NCBI GenBank assembly: GCA_958510825.1
Contig: OY294046.1
Span: 47,411,794-47,475,793 of the forward strand
DNA from: Brachypterus glaber
Lineage: Eukaryota; Arthropoda; Insecta; Coleoptera; Kateretidae
Direction: 5' to 3'
DNA: 64,000 nucleotides
Position numbers and translations under genes: made by a program
Shown here: in pieces, positions 22,991 through 34,685 of the stretch
How the letters are laid out: every line of letters begins with the position of its first letter
Numbering within the stretch: the stretch's first letter is position 1
The notes under the pieces: generated by a model
What the model was told of the DNA's origin: nothing
The model's database searches: none
Seen by the model: only the letters and a program-made list of their open reading frames with translations

Positions 22991-24244
22991 ACATGTTTCG
23001 GAGATATAAGATTTGGTAAAATGAATACCCAGTCCGAAGCTAAGCAAAAGGATGCACTTTGTATAACCCTAGTAGTTTTTGGAAAACATATTTAAATTTA
23101 ATCTTTTTTGACAATATGCAATTAGCATTTGCTATCATAATTCAAGAATTAAATAAAACCTCGAATAAAACCTGTTTTATTCATGTTTTATTACGACCGA
23201 TAAGCACTGCATGTTTCAAGATAATATTTATTTGTGTTCCAAAGTTTTAATAATAGGGCTTTTTAGTTAACGTGGTACACTAAAATAAAAATATAAGAAC
23301 TTATTAAGAGTATTACTTTTAGATAGAGATCGTCGATTTATTCTGACAATTACCACAGATAAAACTGTCAGAATATCTAGGGTCCCTACTTTTAGACTTC
23401 TAGATTTTTTTTATTTCATTAATTTTTCTGTATTTTTTTATAAAATTCTTTGATCAAAATTTTTTCAGTTTTTTTTTTGTTGTCAAAATTTCGTCAAGTT
23501 TTTACGTTTTACTATAAATAAAAATAAATGAATTGAAGGATACTTACGTCTTGCTACAAATTGGAGAAAAATAGTTTAATTTACTCTAAAACAATTAAAT
23601 TGTGTTTTAATTGATATTTGAACTGCAGTGAAAATGAAGCAATGATTAAAAATAATTGATGGCATTTTTATCTGAGGATCTCCACAACAAAATGTTCCAA
23701 GTAACAGACAATCCTTTCAGTATACAGGTAATCCATCGATTTTGTATACACTTGGGAGTAGAATTTTTATGCCCTTAACTTTTACTCAACTAATAATATG
23801 TCGCGACTGGCATCTTAAAAGTGGAGCGATTGATACCGATTTCATTCGGCCACAAGAGAATACGAATTCTACTTTTGAGTGTATAAGAAATGAATAGATG
23901 ATCTGTAGGAGAAAAATCTACTACTCTTATACAAGTTGTTTTAACAATAGAGGTTCTAAATTTTAAAAACAAAATATGAAAAGAAGTTTTTAAAAAGGTT
24001 GGTTCGGAAACGAGGGTTTTTATTAAATGTCTCTGGAACCCTACGAACTACAGTAACTACAGTAAATTTTGCATAGGCCTTTGCACAGTAAATTTTGCAT
24101 AGGCCTTAAGTTAGGGCCCTTAACATAGGTAAAGGCAATCTAATAAAATTTTTAATTGGGAGAGGAGCGTGGCCACTTTTTACAAAAAATTTTATCCCTA
24201 GTTTTTTTGACATTTTTCCTGCAAAATATGGTTTGGATCTTAAT
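22991..24244. other. AT-rich stretch with a 26-bp tandem duplication
   Basis: AGTAAATTTTGCATAGGCC-type units at 24061-24081 and 24087-24107 are exact tandem copies. Nothing else is recognised. Confidence 0.45.
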
Positions 24245-24640
24245 TAACAATAAACAAGCCGTAAAGATATGTAATGCTACGTATTCCATTATATACTATT
24301 CACAGTAAATTGTATATTGCATTTCCCAAATACTTAAAAAAAATATTTTTTTTTGTTATTTTTTTTGAAAATTATTTTTTTTTAATATCTTTTTTGAAAA
24401 ACAACACTGAAAAAAAAAAGTTTTCAAAAAAACTTATTTATTTTTTATTTTTTTTTGTTAAATTTTCTTTTTGCGAAAAACGAAAAATTAAAAAAAAAAT
24501 CAAAAACTTAAAAAAAATGTTCTCATTTTTTTATTTTTATTTTAGTAGAATTGGTCATTATAATAAAAGTAATTTTTCCTATAAAAATTACGTTAATCAG
24601 AATTTTCTTTCAGCTTTTTTCGATTTTTTTAAAAGTTAGG
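24245..24640 (+). repeat. T-rich dispersed repeat, copy 1 (inverted pair at 49155)
   Basis: The left block (GTAATGCTACGTATTCCATT, ATATACTATTCACAG) and right block (AAAAGTAATTTTTCC, ATTACGTTAATCAGAATTTT) match the reverse complement of 49155-49612. Homopolymer-rich DNA between them varies in length. The 121-codon Phe/Lys frame here is a by-product of T and A runs. Confidence 0.75.
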
Positions 24641-24649
24641 GGGTTATTA

Positions 24650-24800
24650 TAACTTTTTTGTATTTAGGGCGATTATTCTCAAAAACAATATTGATCTTTC
24701 CCTCGTAGAACTTGAATTTTCCTGAAAATTAGATCGGATTAATCGTTCTTGAGTTATCGTGTTCACAAAAATCGTGATATCGAACGGACATTGACATGAA
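24650..24800 (-). repeat. GACCGAC/GATAACT dispersed repeat
   Basis: Reverse-orientation copy: CGTTCTTGAGTTATCGTG at about 24743 is the complement of the family core, with ATCTTTCCCTCGTAGAA upstream. Confidence 0.6.
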
Positions 24801-25865
24801 AAAAAAAGTTGCAATTTTCTCATGAATCAAATATAAAATCCAAGATTTTTTTGTCTAGGACGATTTTTGATTTTTTTTGAAAATTCGAAACTACCGTATA
24901 ATATTATTCTAGCGCGAGCGCTGTACCTTTTATTATATTATAAAAGGTACTCTTTGTGTAACACTTCAGTGCAGTGTAGAGCCAACCGTTTTAGTTAAAA
25001 TTGCATTTAAAGAGGTGATTTAACGTTCTGTGGGCAATTGGGGACTTTTTATGGTAGATGTACATATTTATTAGACCGCCAGACAGAACATCAATTACTT
25101 AAATTTTAATTAATTACTCGATTTATTGGAAAAACTATAATTATACAATTTATTGTCTGGTTTTTTTGGTTAATGATATTTAGGTAGTTACTGTCACGTA
25201 TACACGTATTCGTATGTGTACAATGTTTAGTTTATTGTCATTCTTTCAAATTTTATCTATTGATTAAAACAAAAAAAACAATTAAATATAACTTATAATT
25301 ATTATTTTATTATTACATAAAAAACCTACCGCTCAAATAAGCAAGAAACCTTTCTCATAAAAAAAAGTTTTCTTTTAAAAAAGTTATGTCTAAAAACATT
25401 TTTTTTACATTTTGGGGGTAAGAAAAAAAATGATAATAATATTTTTTGTAGTTTTATTTAACGTTTTTTATGGTTTTAAAATTTTTCTTGTCTTGTAAAT
25501 ATTAAAAAAATTACGACCAAAACAAAAATTTAACCCCAACTGATTTTGCTCAAATACGAACGTGTCCAATATAATATAAAAATACATATGCACACCAAAT
25601 TTCAAGTTCAGACAGACATACATAATTTTTTTTTGCTTATTTTGATTTTGCTCGACGTTTCAGGAAAAAATAAGATGATTTAATAAAAAAAAAAATATCA
25701 CAATATCTACATATCACAATACTTTCTTTTATGAGAAAGTCCAAACAATATTTCTTCTTTACTTTTTACAAAAAAAAAATTCTTAAGCGACATTTTTTAA
25801 AAAACAGTAGTTTATAAAATTGAAATTAAAATTCCTGTAGAAAATTACGTACAAAAGTTATGGTA
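24801..25865. other. AT-rich stretch, nothing recognised
   Basis: A block near 24890-24965 (AAACTACCGTATAAT...GTAACACTTCAG) faintly resembles 9215-9285. No gene is seen. Confidence 0.4.
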
Positions 25866-26076
25866 CACTGTAAAAAAAAATGTTTAAACATAATAAATCA
25901 GAGGTAATATGTTGCCAAGCAGGTGCACGTAAAATTTACTATTAATATTACGTACATGTAATATTCCTATAAAAATTGTAAAATTACAAGTTAAATCTTG
26001 TAAATTTTACGTGCACCTGCTTGACAACATATTACCTCTGATTTAGCATGTAAATTTACACATTTTTTTTGTAGTG
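25866..26076. mobile_element. Mariner-type MITE, TA target
   Basis: A 211-bp palindromic element with long TIRs from CACTGTAAAAAAAAATG and (reverse) CACTACAAAAAAAATG, sharing AATCAGAGGTAATATGTTG and AAGCAGGTGCACGTAAAATT. TA flanks both ends (25864-25865, 26077-26078). Confidence 0.88.
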
Positions 26077-26084
26077 TACTTTTT

Positions 26085-26140
26085 CTTAAAATGTCCGCGA
26101 TCACAAATTTCTCCGGACAAACCGACAGACAGATTTTTTA
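26085..26140 (-). repeat. Fragment of the GACCGAC/GATAACT repeat
   Basis: CCGCGATCACAAATTTCTCC followed by GGACAAACCGACAGACAGA, the Gly/Asp-like end block of the dispersed family, only about 55 bp long. Confidence 0.5.
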
Positions 26141-26490
26141 TGGCAGTAGACCACTGTGGGCCACTGCCAGTGGCAGTGAAAGAAATAAGGCAGTTTTCTG
26201 AAATACCCTAATACCCATCTGAAAAGTATACTTTTCTTTTTTTTTGTGCATGTCCAATCAGTATGCATTTAATTCCTGCATAGCAACAAACTAAATTAAT
26301 CCATGGGGTTGGTAGAGCTGACAACGAGGCTTCCGCACAATGTGGATCATTGTGTCGTGGGTAAGGGACTCGACAGAGAAGTATGCAGTGTCTACAGTTA
26401 GGGGAGTTAGGTGAATCAATATCCTAAATCCCTAATGTCAAGCTAAAAGGGGACATTTCCTAGTAGCAACGCATGGATTTTTTTAACGAA

Positions 26491-26925
26491 CTGGTTATTT
26501 AAACGTCCGACGTAACATAACCTAACTTTGATTTAGGTCGGTTTTTTTCGCCTGTTTGATGTTTTTGATGCTATTGGGGCGGGGGGAAGCTCCCCATTTC
26601 AACGGGGAGAATACAATTCTGGCGATAATACACCTTAAAAGCTTAAAAAACCCTAAAAATTAGCCAATAAGAATACAGGACGTACAGTTAGCTTCGTGTA
26701 CGTCGGACGTGCAAATAGCCTGTTCCATGTAAACTGGTTATTTATACGTTCGACCTAACATAACCTAACTTTGGTTTAGGTTGGTTTTTACGCCTGAGGT
26801 TTTTTTATGCTAAAGAAGGAGCGTAACCCCCCATTTAAAAATAGAGAGAGTACACTTTTGACGAAAAATATACCTTAAAACTTCTAATAACCCTAAAAAT
26901 CAGCCAATAATAATACAGTCACGTA
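26491..26925 (+). repeat. 243-bp tandem duplication with inverted-repeat ends
   Basis: Copies start at 26491 and 26734 with CTGGTTATTT, share AACATAACCTAACTTTG and CCCTAAAAATYAGCCAATAA, and end in AATACAG. The end of copy 1 (GTACGTCGGACGTGCAAATAG) is the reverse complement of the unit start, so the unit behaves like a small inverted-repeat element duplicated in tandem. Confidence 0.8.
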
Positions 26926-27084
26926 ATTTTTGTTTTAAAAAACACATTCTAAAATCCAAAAGCTGTCTTTTTTACTTTTATTTCTTTAACCGTTAAGTTA
27001 TTAGCCAGTCTTCATTAATTTTAAATTATATTTTAATATTTTCTGGTCTAGAAAAGTAATTTTTTATAAATAAAAGCTTACTTC

Positions 27085-27160
27085 CTTGTCCGGGAATCGA
27101 ACCCGGACCGGTGACCTAACCCGTAAGTGTAATTACCTCTGCTTCAAAAATTACGTTATT
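27085..27160 (-). pseudogene. tRNA-like 3' half (SINE head or tRNA pseudogene)
   Basis: On the minus strand, CCGGGTTCGATTCCCGG makes a perfect T arm and B box, followed by ACAAGGA as an acceptor-like strand. No matching TCCTTGT acceptor strand lies upstream. The anticodon region (CACTTACGGGTTAGG) does not form a good 5-bp stem, and the A-box position (GAAGCAGAGG) is poor. The sequence is therefore not a functional tRNA. A tRNA-derived SINE head or a decayed tRNA gene are both possible. No SINE body or tail is evident downstream. Confidence 0.6.
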
Positions 27161-27639
27161 GCTTGGTTAGAAGACTTAATGTAGTCCCGCATTTTTAGAT
27201 ATATTTATGGAAAAATAAATCACCCTATTTAAGCGCATTTTGGTATCAGTTTTGAACGTTCCTGTAAAAAAGCTTTTCCTCTTTTCCCTTCTACACACAT
27301 AGAAAATCCCTTGTGCGTCACCGTATAACTTTCAAAGTCTTTGTTACGCAATCTGGAATCATACTTCACTGACTCATCTGGATTTTAAACATTCAGATAA
27401 AAAATGCGCGGATTTATTATATTGAGTCATCGCATATGATGTGTAAAATTATTAAAAACGAGCTTAAAATTGTTAAAAAAGTTAAATTATATTAAATATA
27501 TTAAATACTGCTTTTAACAAAAGTATACTTTCTCCTATTATAGAGGAAAGCATAATATAAAAAATAGTTTTTATTATTTTTTTTTTTTTGAAAAAATAGT
27601 TTTTAGCCCCCTTTTAATCCTTACCCCCTGTATTTTTAC

Positions 27640-27910
27640 CGAAAACAATCATGATCGAGAAATATGGATAAGAAAACTATATTATGTTCAAAAATTTTAC
27701 CGTACAGACCGAGGGGCAAGTCACTCTTTATTTGCGGGACTAAATATCGCCTTTTACATTAATCAATATCGTCCATATTGCCTCGAGATCGCCCGATATC
27801 GCCTCGATATTGCCCTTTATATCGCCCCCGATATCGCCTCATATCGCCTCTCGAAGGGACGAAAACCGCCCCTGTGACTTTCCCCTCGGTACAGACCGAC
27901 AAACAACAAA
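27640..27910 (-). repeat. GACCGAC/GATAACT repeat interrupted by a MITE
   Basis: The repeat (CATGATCGAGAAATATGG on the left, ACCGACAAACAAC on the right) is split by the element at 27710-27888. Excising that element and one GTACAGAC rejoins the family end. Confidence 0.65.
27710..27888. mobile_element. hAT-type MITE, CGAGGGG terminus, ATATCGCC repeats
   Basis: A 179-bp element with TIRs CGAGGGGCAAGTCAC and (reverse) CGAGGGGAAAGTCAC, flanked by a perfect 8-bp duplication GTACAGAC (27702-27709, 27889-27896). The interior is about ten imperfect copies of ATATCGCCTC with an 11-12 bp spacing. The frame 27778-27972, with its Arg/Pro/Ser/Tyr repeats, is this array translated. It is younger than the repeat it splits. 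It shares terminus and layout with 283-527 and 51703-51956. Confidence 0.92.
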
Positions 27911-28189
27911 ATTTTTTTTGCCTATTACTGCAATTATTTGATTTAATTTATTGTTATTCTCTAAAAAATTAAAATTCTGTTTATTCTGTTTTCTTAAAAC
28001 TTTCTTTTTTCAAAAAACAAATATTTTCAAAAACAAAAAAGTAAAAAAAATAACATTCTTTTAGAATTTGTTGTCCTAGTGACTTAACTTGCAATAACAG
28101 CGTCGACATGACAGAAAAATATAGTTACAAATGTTCATTTACTTTAAAAATTAGTTTTTTAAAATTATAATTTTTGCGAGCCCCCGCGG

Positions 28190-28221
28190 AGGTATTCATT
28201 TACCTGGGTAAATGAATACCT
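28190..28221. repeat. 15-bp perfect hairpin
   Basis: AGGTATTCATTTACC, a TG tip, then GGTAAATGAATACCT. A related AAATGAATACCCAGTCCGAA block occurs near 23019. Confidence 0.9.
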
Positions 28222-30016
28222 AGATCCGAACACAGATGATGATTAAGGGAACTTCGGAAATCTTTTATTTTACGAACTTCATAATAGTATACATTGTCTA
28301 GATAGATGCATCTTTATTGTTTTGTAGCTATTTCAACATTTTATAATCAAAAGTGGATCCACTCCATGGAGTATTTACTCCCTAGAAAGAAAACCCCTAC
28401 CGCGGTAAATAAATTAATTAGAGGGAAATAATCTATTTATCGTTTTCCAATCTCGGGAAAATAAAACAAAGCCAAATATTAAATTTTCATTTTCAAATAT
28501 TAAATTTTCATTTTTTTATTTTTAATGTATGTATCTATTATTCATAATTTGATTTCATTTTGTAATTAGTTTAGAACATCAATTTGAAATGCCTTTTATG
28601 TTAAACATTTCCCCCCATATTAAATCAAATCAATTTTGTTTTCCTTTATTAAGTTCAATTTAAAACAAAATTCATTAGTGGTGCGCACAGTAGTAATTTA
28701 TTTATTTATTTTAGAATAGATACACAGAAGCATGGAGAGCCCAAATAAGCTTTATGCTTGTACTAGGAGTTCTCCATTAATTTTGACAAATAAAAAGTCC
28801 AAATATTTACAAAGTTGCCAACCATACTTAAAATTTTTAAGAAAAATCTTCAAATTAAATTTCATTCAAGGAAATGGCTATCTAGCTTTATTTTCGCATT
28901 TTTTTAGTAGTAATCATATTATTAGGTATAACCATATTGAATTTTTTCTCGAAGAACCAATTCTTTTAACCATTAATGGCACTCGAGACTATTTTAGAAA
29001 TAAAAAAAAATAAAAATAATTCTGACGCGTCACACGCCACGTTTTTTTTTAGTTTTTTTTTTGTGTCGTTTATGCGTATGTCCATAGTTCAAATTTGACA
29101 GCCATTGGTAAAAGCCCGTTACACACAGAAAAATATTGTATTAAATCAAGAATATGGTGATTTGTATATAACGAAGAAAATATATTCTTCTTTTATGCAT
29201 ACCATATTCTTATCCTTTCACATTTGTATCCTTTCATATTTAAAGCACAATTTTGCTTTAAAGGAGAATATATTCTCTTCGTTAAATTCAAATTACATTA
29301 AAAATTTTGTACTTGTTTTTGTGTTTAGTGAGCTGTTATTCTTTAATAATTTTGCATATCATGCACAGGGAATTTTTGTTTTGGGTTGGTATTAAAGACA
29401 CATGTTTATGTTGCCTCAGGTATTGTACCGGTGACATTACTGCTTTAAAACAAAGATTTTAGAGATTTGATAGATTAATTCATAACAACATTCCAAGTTG
29501 TTTCCCATAATCAGATGAAAGTTTAAATATTCTAATTTAGGGTAAAATGATAAAATACCGAGGCCTTTGAAGTATAGGCTTTAATTAAAATATATAGAGT
29601 ATGTAAATTTTCGTAAAAGGCACGCTCATTGTTAATTGTTATAAAATCAAGGCATATTTTTAATTGGGTTAAGTTCCTTCATTGTGCCTGCAAATTTAAT
29701 TTGCCTTGAAACACATACATAAATATCCTATTTAACTTTTCAGTTTAATTTGGTGTGGTTCCTTTATGTCAAAATTTATAATACCAAACTTTATATTAAA
29801 ATATTGATATTTTCACATTCACAAGGTTGCTATGTTTTAACCCACAGAATCCATCTTCAAGTAAACAACTATTGTTGAATAAAAAAGAGTGAGTGCATGC
29901 CCTAAAAGCCAGTCGCGAACAAATACTATTTTATCCACGTTCTACAGCAAAAGCTTTAAAAAAACAAAACAAAAATATAAATTATATCACTGACATTTAC
30001 TTGACAATAGAAAATA
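28222..30016. other. AT-rich stretch, weak inverted repeat only
   Basis: ATAACGAAGAAAATATATTC (about 29168) faces GAATATATTCTCTTCGTTA (about 29266). The frames at 28732-29013 and 29105-29395 have no recognisable domains, and I do not accept them as genes. Confidence 0.45.
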
Positions 30017-30560
30017 CACTGCCCAGTAAAAGAGCTTTTTCATTTTTCCCCTCTGCGCGTGAAATGGACGAAAACTAAATTATTTTAAGATTTCGTTTTA
30101 GAGACCTCAAAACCCCCAATAAGTCAATTTTCAAAAAAATTACCCCCCGCCCCTCAGGGGGTGGAGTTAGAATTTTTTTATTTTCAGATTCACTTTCAGC
30201 AACCTCAAAAACCCTAATATACAAACTTTCAAGAAAACTACCCTGGTTCCTCGGGGGGGTGGAGTTAGAATTGTTTTATTAGATTCACTTTCAGCAACCT
30301 GAAAAACTACGATATACCAATTTTCATGAAAAGTACCCCCACCCCTCAGGGGGTGGAGTAAGATTTTTTTATTATCCGATTCACTTTCAGCAACCTCAAA
30401 AACCTCAATATAACAATTTTCACGAAAACTACCCCCGCCCCTCAAGGGTGAAAAATTTTATTATCAGATTCAGATTCGTCGACCCCAAAAATCCCTTTAT
30501 ACCAATTTTGACAAAAATATTGATAATATTTAAAAATATTTACCCCTTACGCGGGGGTTA
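30017..30560 (+). repeat. 97-bp minisatellite element (truncated copy)
   Basis: Begins CACTGCCCAGTAAAAGAGC, then about four 97-bp units. Each has a CCCCTCAGGGGG hairpin, GATTCACTTTCAGCAACCTC and ACCAATTTTCACGAAAACTA. The same terminus and array occur at 57003-57885 and inverted at 55305-56061. This copy lacks the GACCGAC distal end. Confidence 0.85.
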
Positions 30561-31754
30561 GTTAGAAAATTCCTTCCGTTTCATTCTTTATTCAACTATA
30601 CTACATTCGTAGCCCATGGGACTATGGAAATGCAGATATTAGTATAGTCGCTGTCACATTTAGAGTAGAATATTTTTTATTAAATTTTATTATATTAAAT
30701 ACATATTTATCTTATATTGCTCGATGCACAGAACACAAATAAAACAAATAAAAGCCGGTCCAGTAAATATTTATTTCTACAAATGCCTTGTGGGTGTGGC
30801 TTAATCTTTTGTGAAATATGATTGGATAGAATCGAACGTTAACTGGCTAGATCAGTCCACGTGGTCTGGATAAAAATACATTAGTTTAAATGAGTCTAAA
30901 ATTATAAATGGACGAACAGTTTGACACGCGCCAGATAAAAATAATCGCTGTTAAAAAAAATCTTTTATAACTCTGGAAGCAACTATATTGAACTAAACAA
31001 AATCATTACAAAAATATTATTGCTCTATGCGAAGCTAAAAACGGGATCACATCTTGTTGCTAATAAACACTAATTTACTATCCGACAACTAGACTATTAG
31101 ACTGTAATGTATTCCTCTGTTAATGATGGTAGTTTAAATTAAAATTTAAATTGTATAGTTGGCAGACCTAAACTCCTTGGAGAATTGTTACGCCGTCAAA
31201 ACATTATACGTAAATTTCAATTTTGGTTATATCAGCATGTTTATCGTAATTCCGTGTACGCTGAACTACACTGCCAAAATAGATATTAGACGACCATAAT
31301 CAAAACTATATTCGGGTAAAAATTAAAATTGGATATCCGAGTTTCTTAATATTAGGTTATGTCATGCTTGACAGTAATTTTGACACGATGAAAAGGTAAG
31401 GCTCTGCTATTTTAGGCGTAACTTTTAAAAAATTTGACTAAAACACTTAAAATTAAACATTTGTTTCACTTGTTCATGTATAAGAACATGTACAAAATAT
31501 TTAATCTTTAATTTAATTCCTGTAAAAGATATTGGGTAAATGTTCTGTAACCTACTGTCATCTCACAATGTGGGTTGGTAGGTTTCTGCTTAACGCGGTC
31601 CATTTGAGGTTATGTATAAGAACTATTTATTAGTAATCGACGTTGCCTGTTGCAAAAACTAATGAAATATATGATTGACTGCATAAAATTGATTTTTTAC
31701 TAGAAAAAATTTTAGATTTACACCACTAAAAAAACCGCTGTCCTACTTCTTTGT
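30561..31754. other. AT-rich stretch, nothing recognised
   Basis: No gene or bounded repeat seen. Confidence 0.4.
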
Positions 31755-31925
31755 AATTTTACTCGCGTTTACTGAAAGTAAAACAAAAGACATCTCCTTC
31801 CTATTGGTAGGCAATTTTGTGTACAATAAACATCTTGTCAGGTAGTAACATAAACTCAAAAACAATTAAAGGTTATTGTTTATTTAATTTAACGCATTAT
31901 TTTTTTTGTTTGCGCCTTGGCCGAA
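31755..31925 (+). repeat. Dispersed repeat (pair at 56160)
   Basis: CGAAAGTAAAACAAA-type, GTAGTAACATAAACTCAAAA and AACGCATTATTTTT blocks recur in order and orientation at 56160-56400. Confidence 0.65.
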
Positions 31926-32594
31926 AATACTTTGCTGGACACTTTATTCTCGTTTGGACGTTTCTCGCAAATCAGGGTCGCCCAGGAAACACATTCTTTC
32001 CAGCCTTGACAGGATTTCTCAGTTTGACAGTTCTATAAAATAATTTGGACTTTCACATCTGTCAGAGTTCCAAAGAAATGTGTAAATAAAATAAACCAGA
32101 AACCGCAACTGCAACTAGGACACTGCCCTAGTAGGACATTTGTTATTTTAGTGTTCAGTTTTTTTACAGTGTGATTTTATGTGTGCTGAACTACATTTTA
32201 CTTATTGCCAGAGTAAATTGTGTAAATTGTAAGTCTGTTAAGTAATGGGAAGCTTCTAACTCAGTTACTACTTGGCAAACATGTTTCTAGACTTCTATTT
32301 ACCGCAAACTACGTATCTTATCAATATAGTACTAAGAATGCAGTATGTATCAAATAACACCATTAAGGTCATATGCTAATACCTAGAGACTATTTATTCC
32401 AAAAATTATTACTTTTTTCTAATCTTTTTAATTATTTTTAAACCGAATTCTTATAAGTTATTTAATGAGAGCAGTAAAACTCAAAAGTCACCATGATTAG
32501 TCTTGCTAGCAAACTGTAGAACGAACTGCAATTTAGAGGTTAGAAACAGGCGCTATGTAACTATATTTTGAATACCAGATAAATAAAAAGTCCA
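31926..32594. other. AT-rich stretch, nothing recognised
   Basis: No gene or bounded repeat seen. The frame at 31817-32038 starts in the dispersed repeat and is not accepted. Confidence 0.4.
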
Positions 32595-32595
32595 A

Positions 32596-33402
32596 ACCCC
32601 TACACGTCAGGATTTTGACATAACCTCAAAAAACACCCAAAAAACTACTGAAACCGCTAAAATCATCTACTCCATACCACTTTCACCCCCTTCATCCAAA
32701 TTAGTAATTTCGTAACCCCATTATCCCCTCACCTCGAAATACTATTACTCCATAACCTCAAAACCCCGTACTCATTAAGTAGAAAAATCTGGTTCGGGAA
32801 AACAGAACAATTACGTGAAATTTTCTTGTAGAATATAGTTATGAATAAGTAACTGTATAAACCTAAAATCCCATCAAACCTCCTAACCCCTTCACTCCGT
32901 TACCCCATATATTATAACCTCGTAACCCCATCATCCTATTCTGTGGAGAAATCCGGTTCTCAAAATCATAAGAGTTTTGTGAGTGAAGTCATGAGTCAAG
33001 GTCTACTTCATTATTTTTTTAACCGGACTTCTCCACAGAATAGGATAACGGCATTAAGGGGATATAGTATATGGCGTTACGAAGTGAAGGGATTTTGAGG
33101 TTATGGTGTTGGGGGATTTTGGGGTTATAGAGTTACTTACCTATGACTATGTTCCACAAAAAAAAAACTGAAGAATGTTTTCTGTTTTCCTAAACTAGAT
33201 TTTTCTACTTAATGAGGTTACGGGGTTTGGAGGTTATGCGGCTATGGTATTATGAGGTTAGGGGATTATGGGTTGCTGGGGTTTTAGAATCAGCAATTTG
33301 GGGACAGGGGGGTGACAGTGGTATGGGATAGATGATTTTAGAGGTTTCAGTATTTTTTCGGGTGTTTTTTGAGGTTATGTCAAAATCCTGACGTGTAGGG
33401 GT
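32596..33402. mobile_element. 0.8-kb strand-biased foldback
   Basis: The left end CCCCTACACGTCAGGATTTT and the right end are exact complements, and arms of about 390 bp meet near 33000. One strand of each arm is markedly C-rich with recurring TAACCCC/ATAACCTC blocks roughly every 15-25 bp (right-arm complement GGGGTTA/GAGGTTATG). No target duplication could be set with confidence. The distal arm is the more degraded. Confidence 0.82.
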
Positions 33403-33489
33403 TAAACGGGTTGCGGATTCAGTTTCAGCGGGAAAAAATACATAGGTAGATCATATTGGAATCCAAGACTCCAAGAAAAAAAAAATTTG

Positions 33490-34060
33490 TGGGCCTGTGT
33501 TTTTAATCCTTCTTATTTTTTTAAAGTTTTTTTTTTGTAAAATTTTATTTATTTATCATTTAAAACTAGTTTAAAAATATAATTGAGGCATTTTTATCAT
33601 GAAATAAACCATTTTTCAAAAATTGTTTGATTTTTTTAACAAATTTCGACAAAAGTTACCATTTTTAACCTTATTTTAAAACCTCAAAAATTGCTTCCTA
33701 AAAATAAAAAGGTATGTGGTCAAATAGAGAATTTTATAAGCTTTAAAATGATATATTACACGACCCTTCTTCCTGTTTAAAAATGTCACCCCTTGCCCTC
33801 TTACCACCATTGTGCTCCTAAATTGTTAAAATAAAATTTAAAGTACCCAAGAACAGTCTGGAGGTTAAAATACCCTAATAATTATGGTCCCTTTTGTATG
33901 ACTATAAATAAATACATGATATACTTAAATATATAAAATATATACCAAAAAATTATTTGGATTATGATATTTACGTGTTCAAAATTTCAAGTTGATATGT
34001 TAAGCCGTTTAAAAGTTAAAGGGGGGGAGCGGACTTTTGACAGGCTCTGTAAAGTGGACA
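33490..34060 (+). repeat. Decayed half of a 34686-type foldback
   Basis: The order AATTTTATAAGCTTTAAAATG, ACACGACC, AGTTGATATGTTAAGC and AAAGTTAAAGGGGGGG follows the right half of 34686-35416 in the same orientation, ending CGGACTTTTGACAGGC. Only one arm is present. Confidence 0.65.
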
Positions 34061-34685
34061 ATAATAGACAGATAGATTGTCTTAGATATAATAAGTTATC
34101 ATTAATTATATAATGAGTTATTATTAATAACATATAATTCTGTTCTTTTGGCTACAACCTTAATTTCCTTCTTGGAAGCTTCTTCTGGCAATATCTTCAC
34201 AAATTTTCTTGTAACGCCTGATTTTTACACTCTGTATTTTTTAAGATTTACCTCTTTATGATCAACAAACGATGAAACAAAAATAGCGACGCACGCAGAA
34301 TCTGTGAGTGACAAAAGCTGATTTGAGTGGGGGCATTCTGGATTTCTTGGATAGTTAAGAAATGATTGGTCTCATAGAACTCTATGTGATATCGATCCAT
34401 TAAATTTTATTCTTAGTAGTTAACTTGTACTCTTATGTTCGTGTTATTCTAAATATATTAACCATTTAACAGTAGCAACTGAATAAGCTCTGAACGTTAT
34501 CATTAAAGGTAAATGATTAGGTTGCTTCTGCAAAAAAGAAAAAATTACCACCTGGACACGCAATGATCTACTTTTGCTAAAAGGATTAGCTTGTAGGACT
34601 TATTTTTTACATAATGATATCATAAACTTTTAGTAAAAAGGACAGGAACCTTAAAAAATATAAAATAAATAGCTGAAGTTATATA
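34061..34685. other. AT-rich stretch, nothing recognised
   Basis: ATAATGAGTTAT-type short repeats at about 34098-34132. No gene is seen. Confidence 0.4.

Noticed and set aside
24274..24639. 121-codon Phe/Lys-rich frame
   Set aside because: It arises from T and A homopolymer runs in a dispersed repeat also found inverted at 49155.
27085..27160. Functional tRNA gene
   Set aside because: The T arm is perfect, but there is no matching acceptor strand, anticodon stem or good A box.
27778..27972. 64-codon frame with Arg-Pro-Ile-Ser repeats
   Set aside because: It is a translation of the ATATCGCC array inside a MITE.
30017..30560. CRISPR-like regular repeats
   Set aside because: The 97-bp units are contiguous without unique spacers, and the context is eukaryotic transposon DNA.
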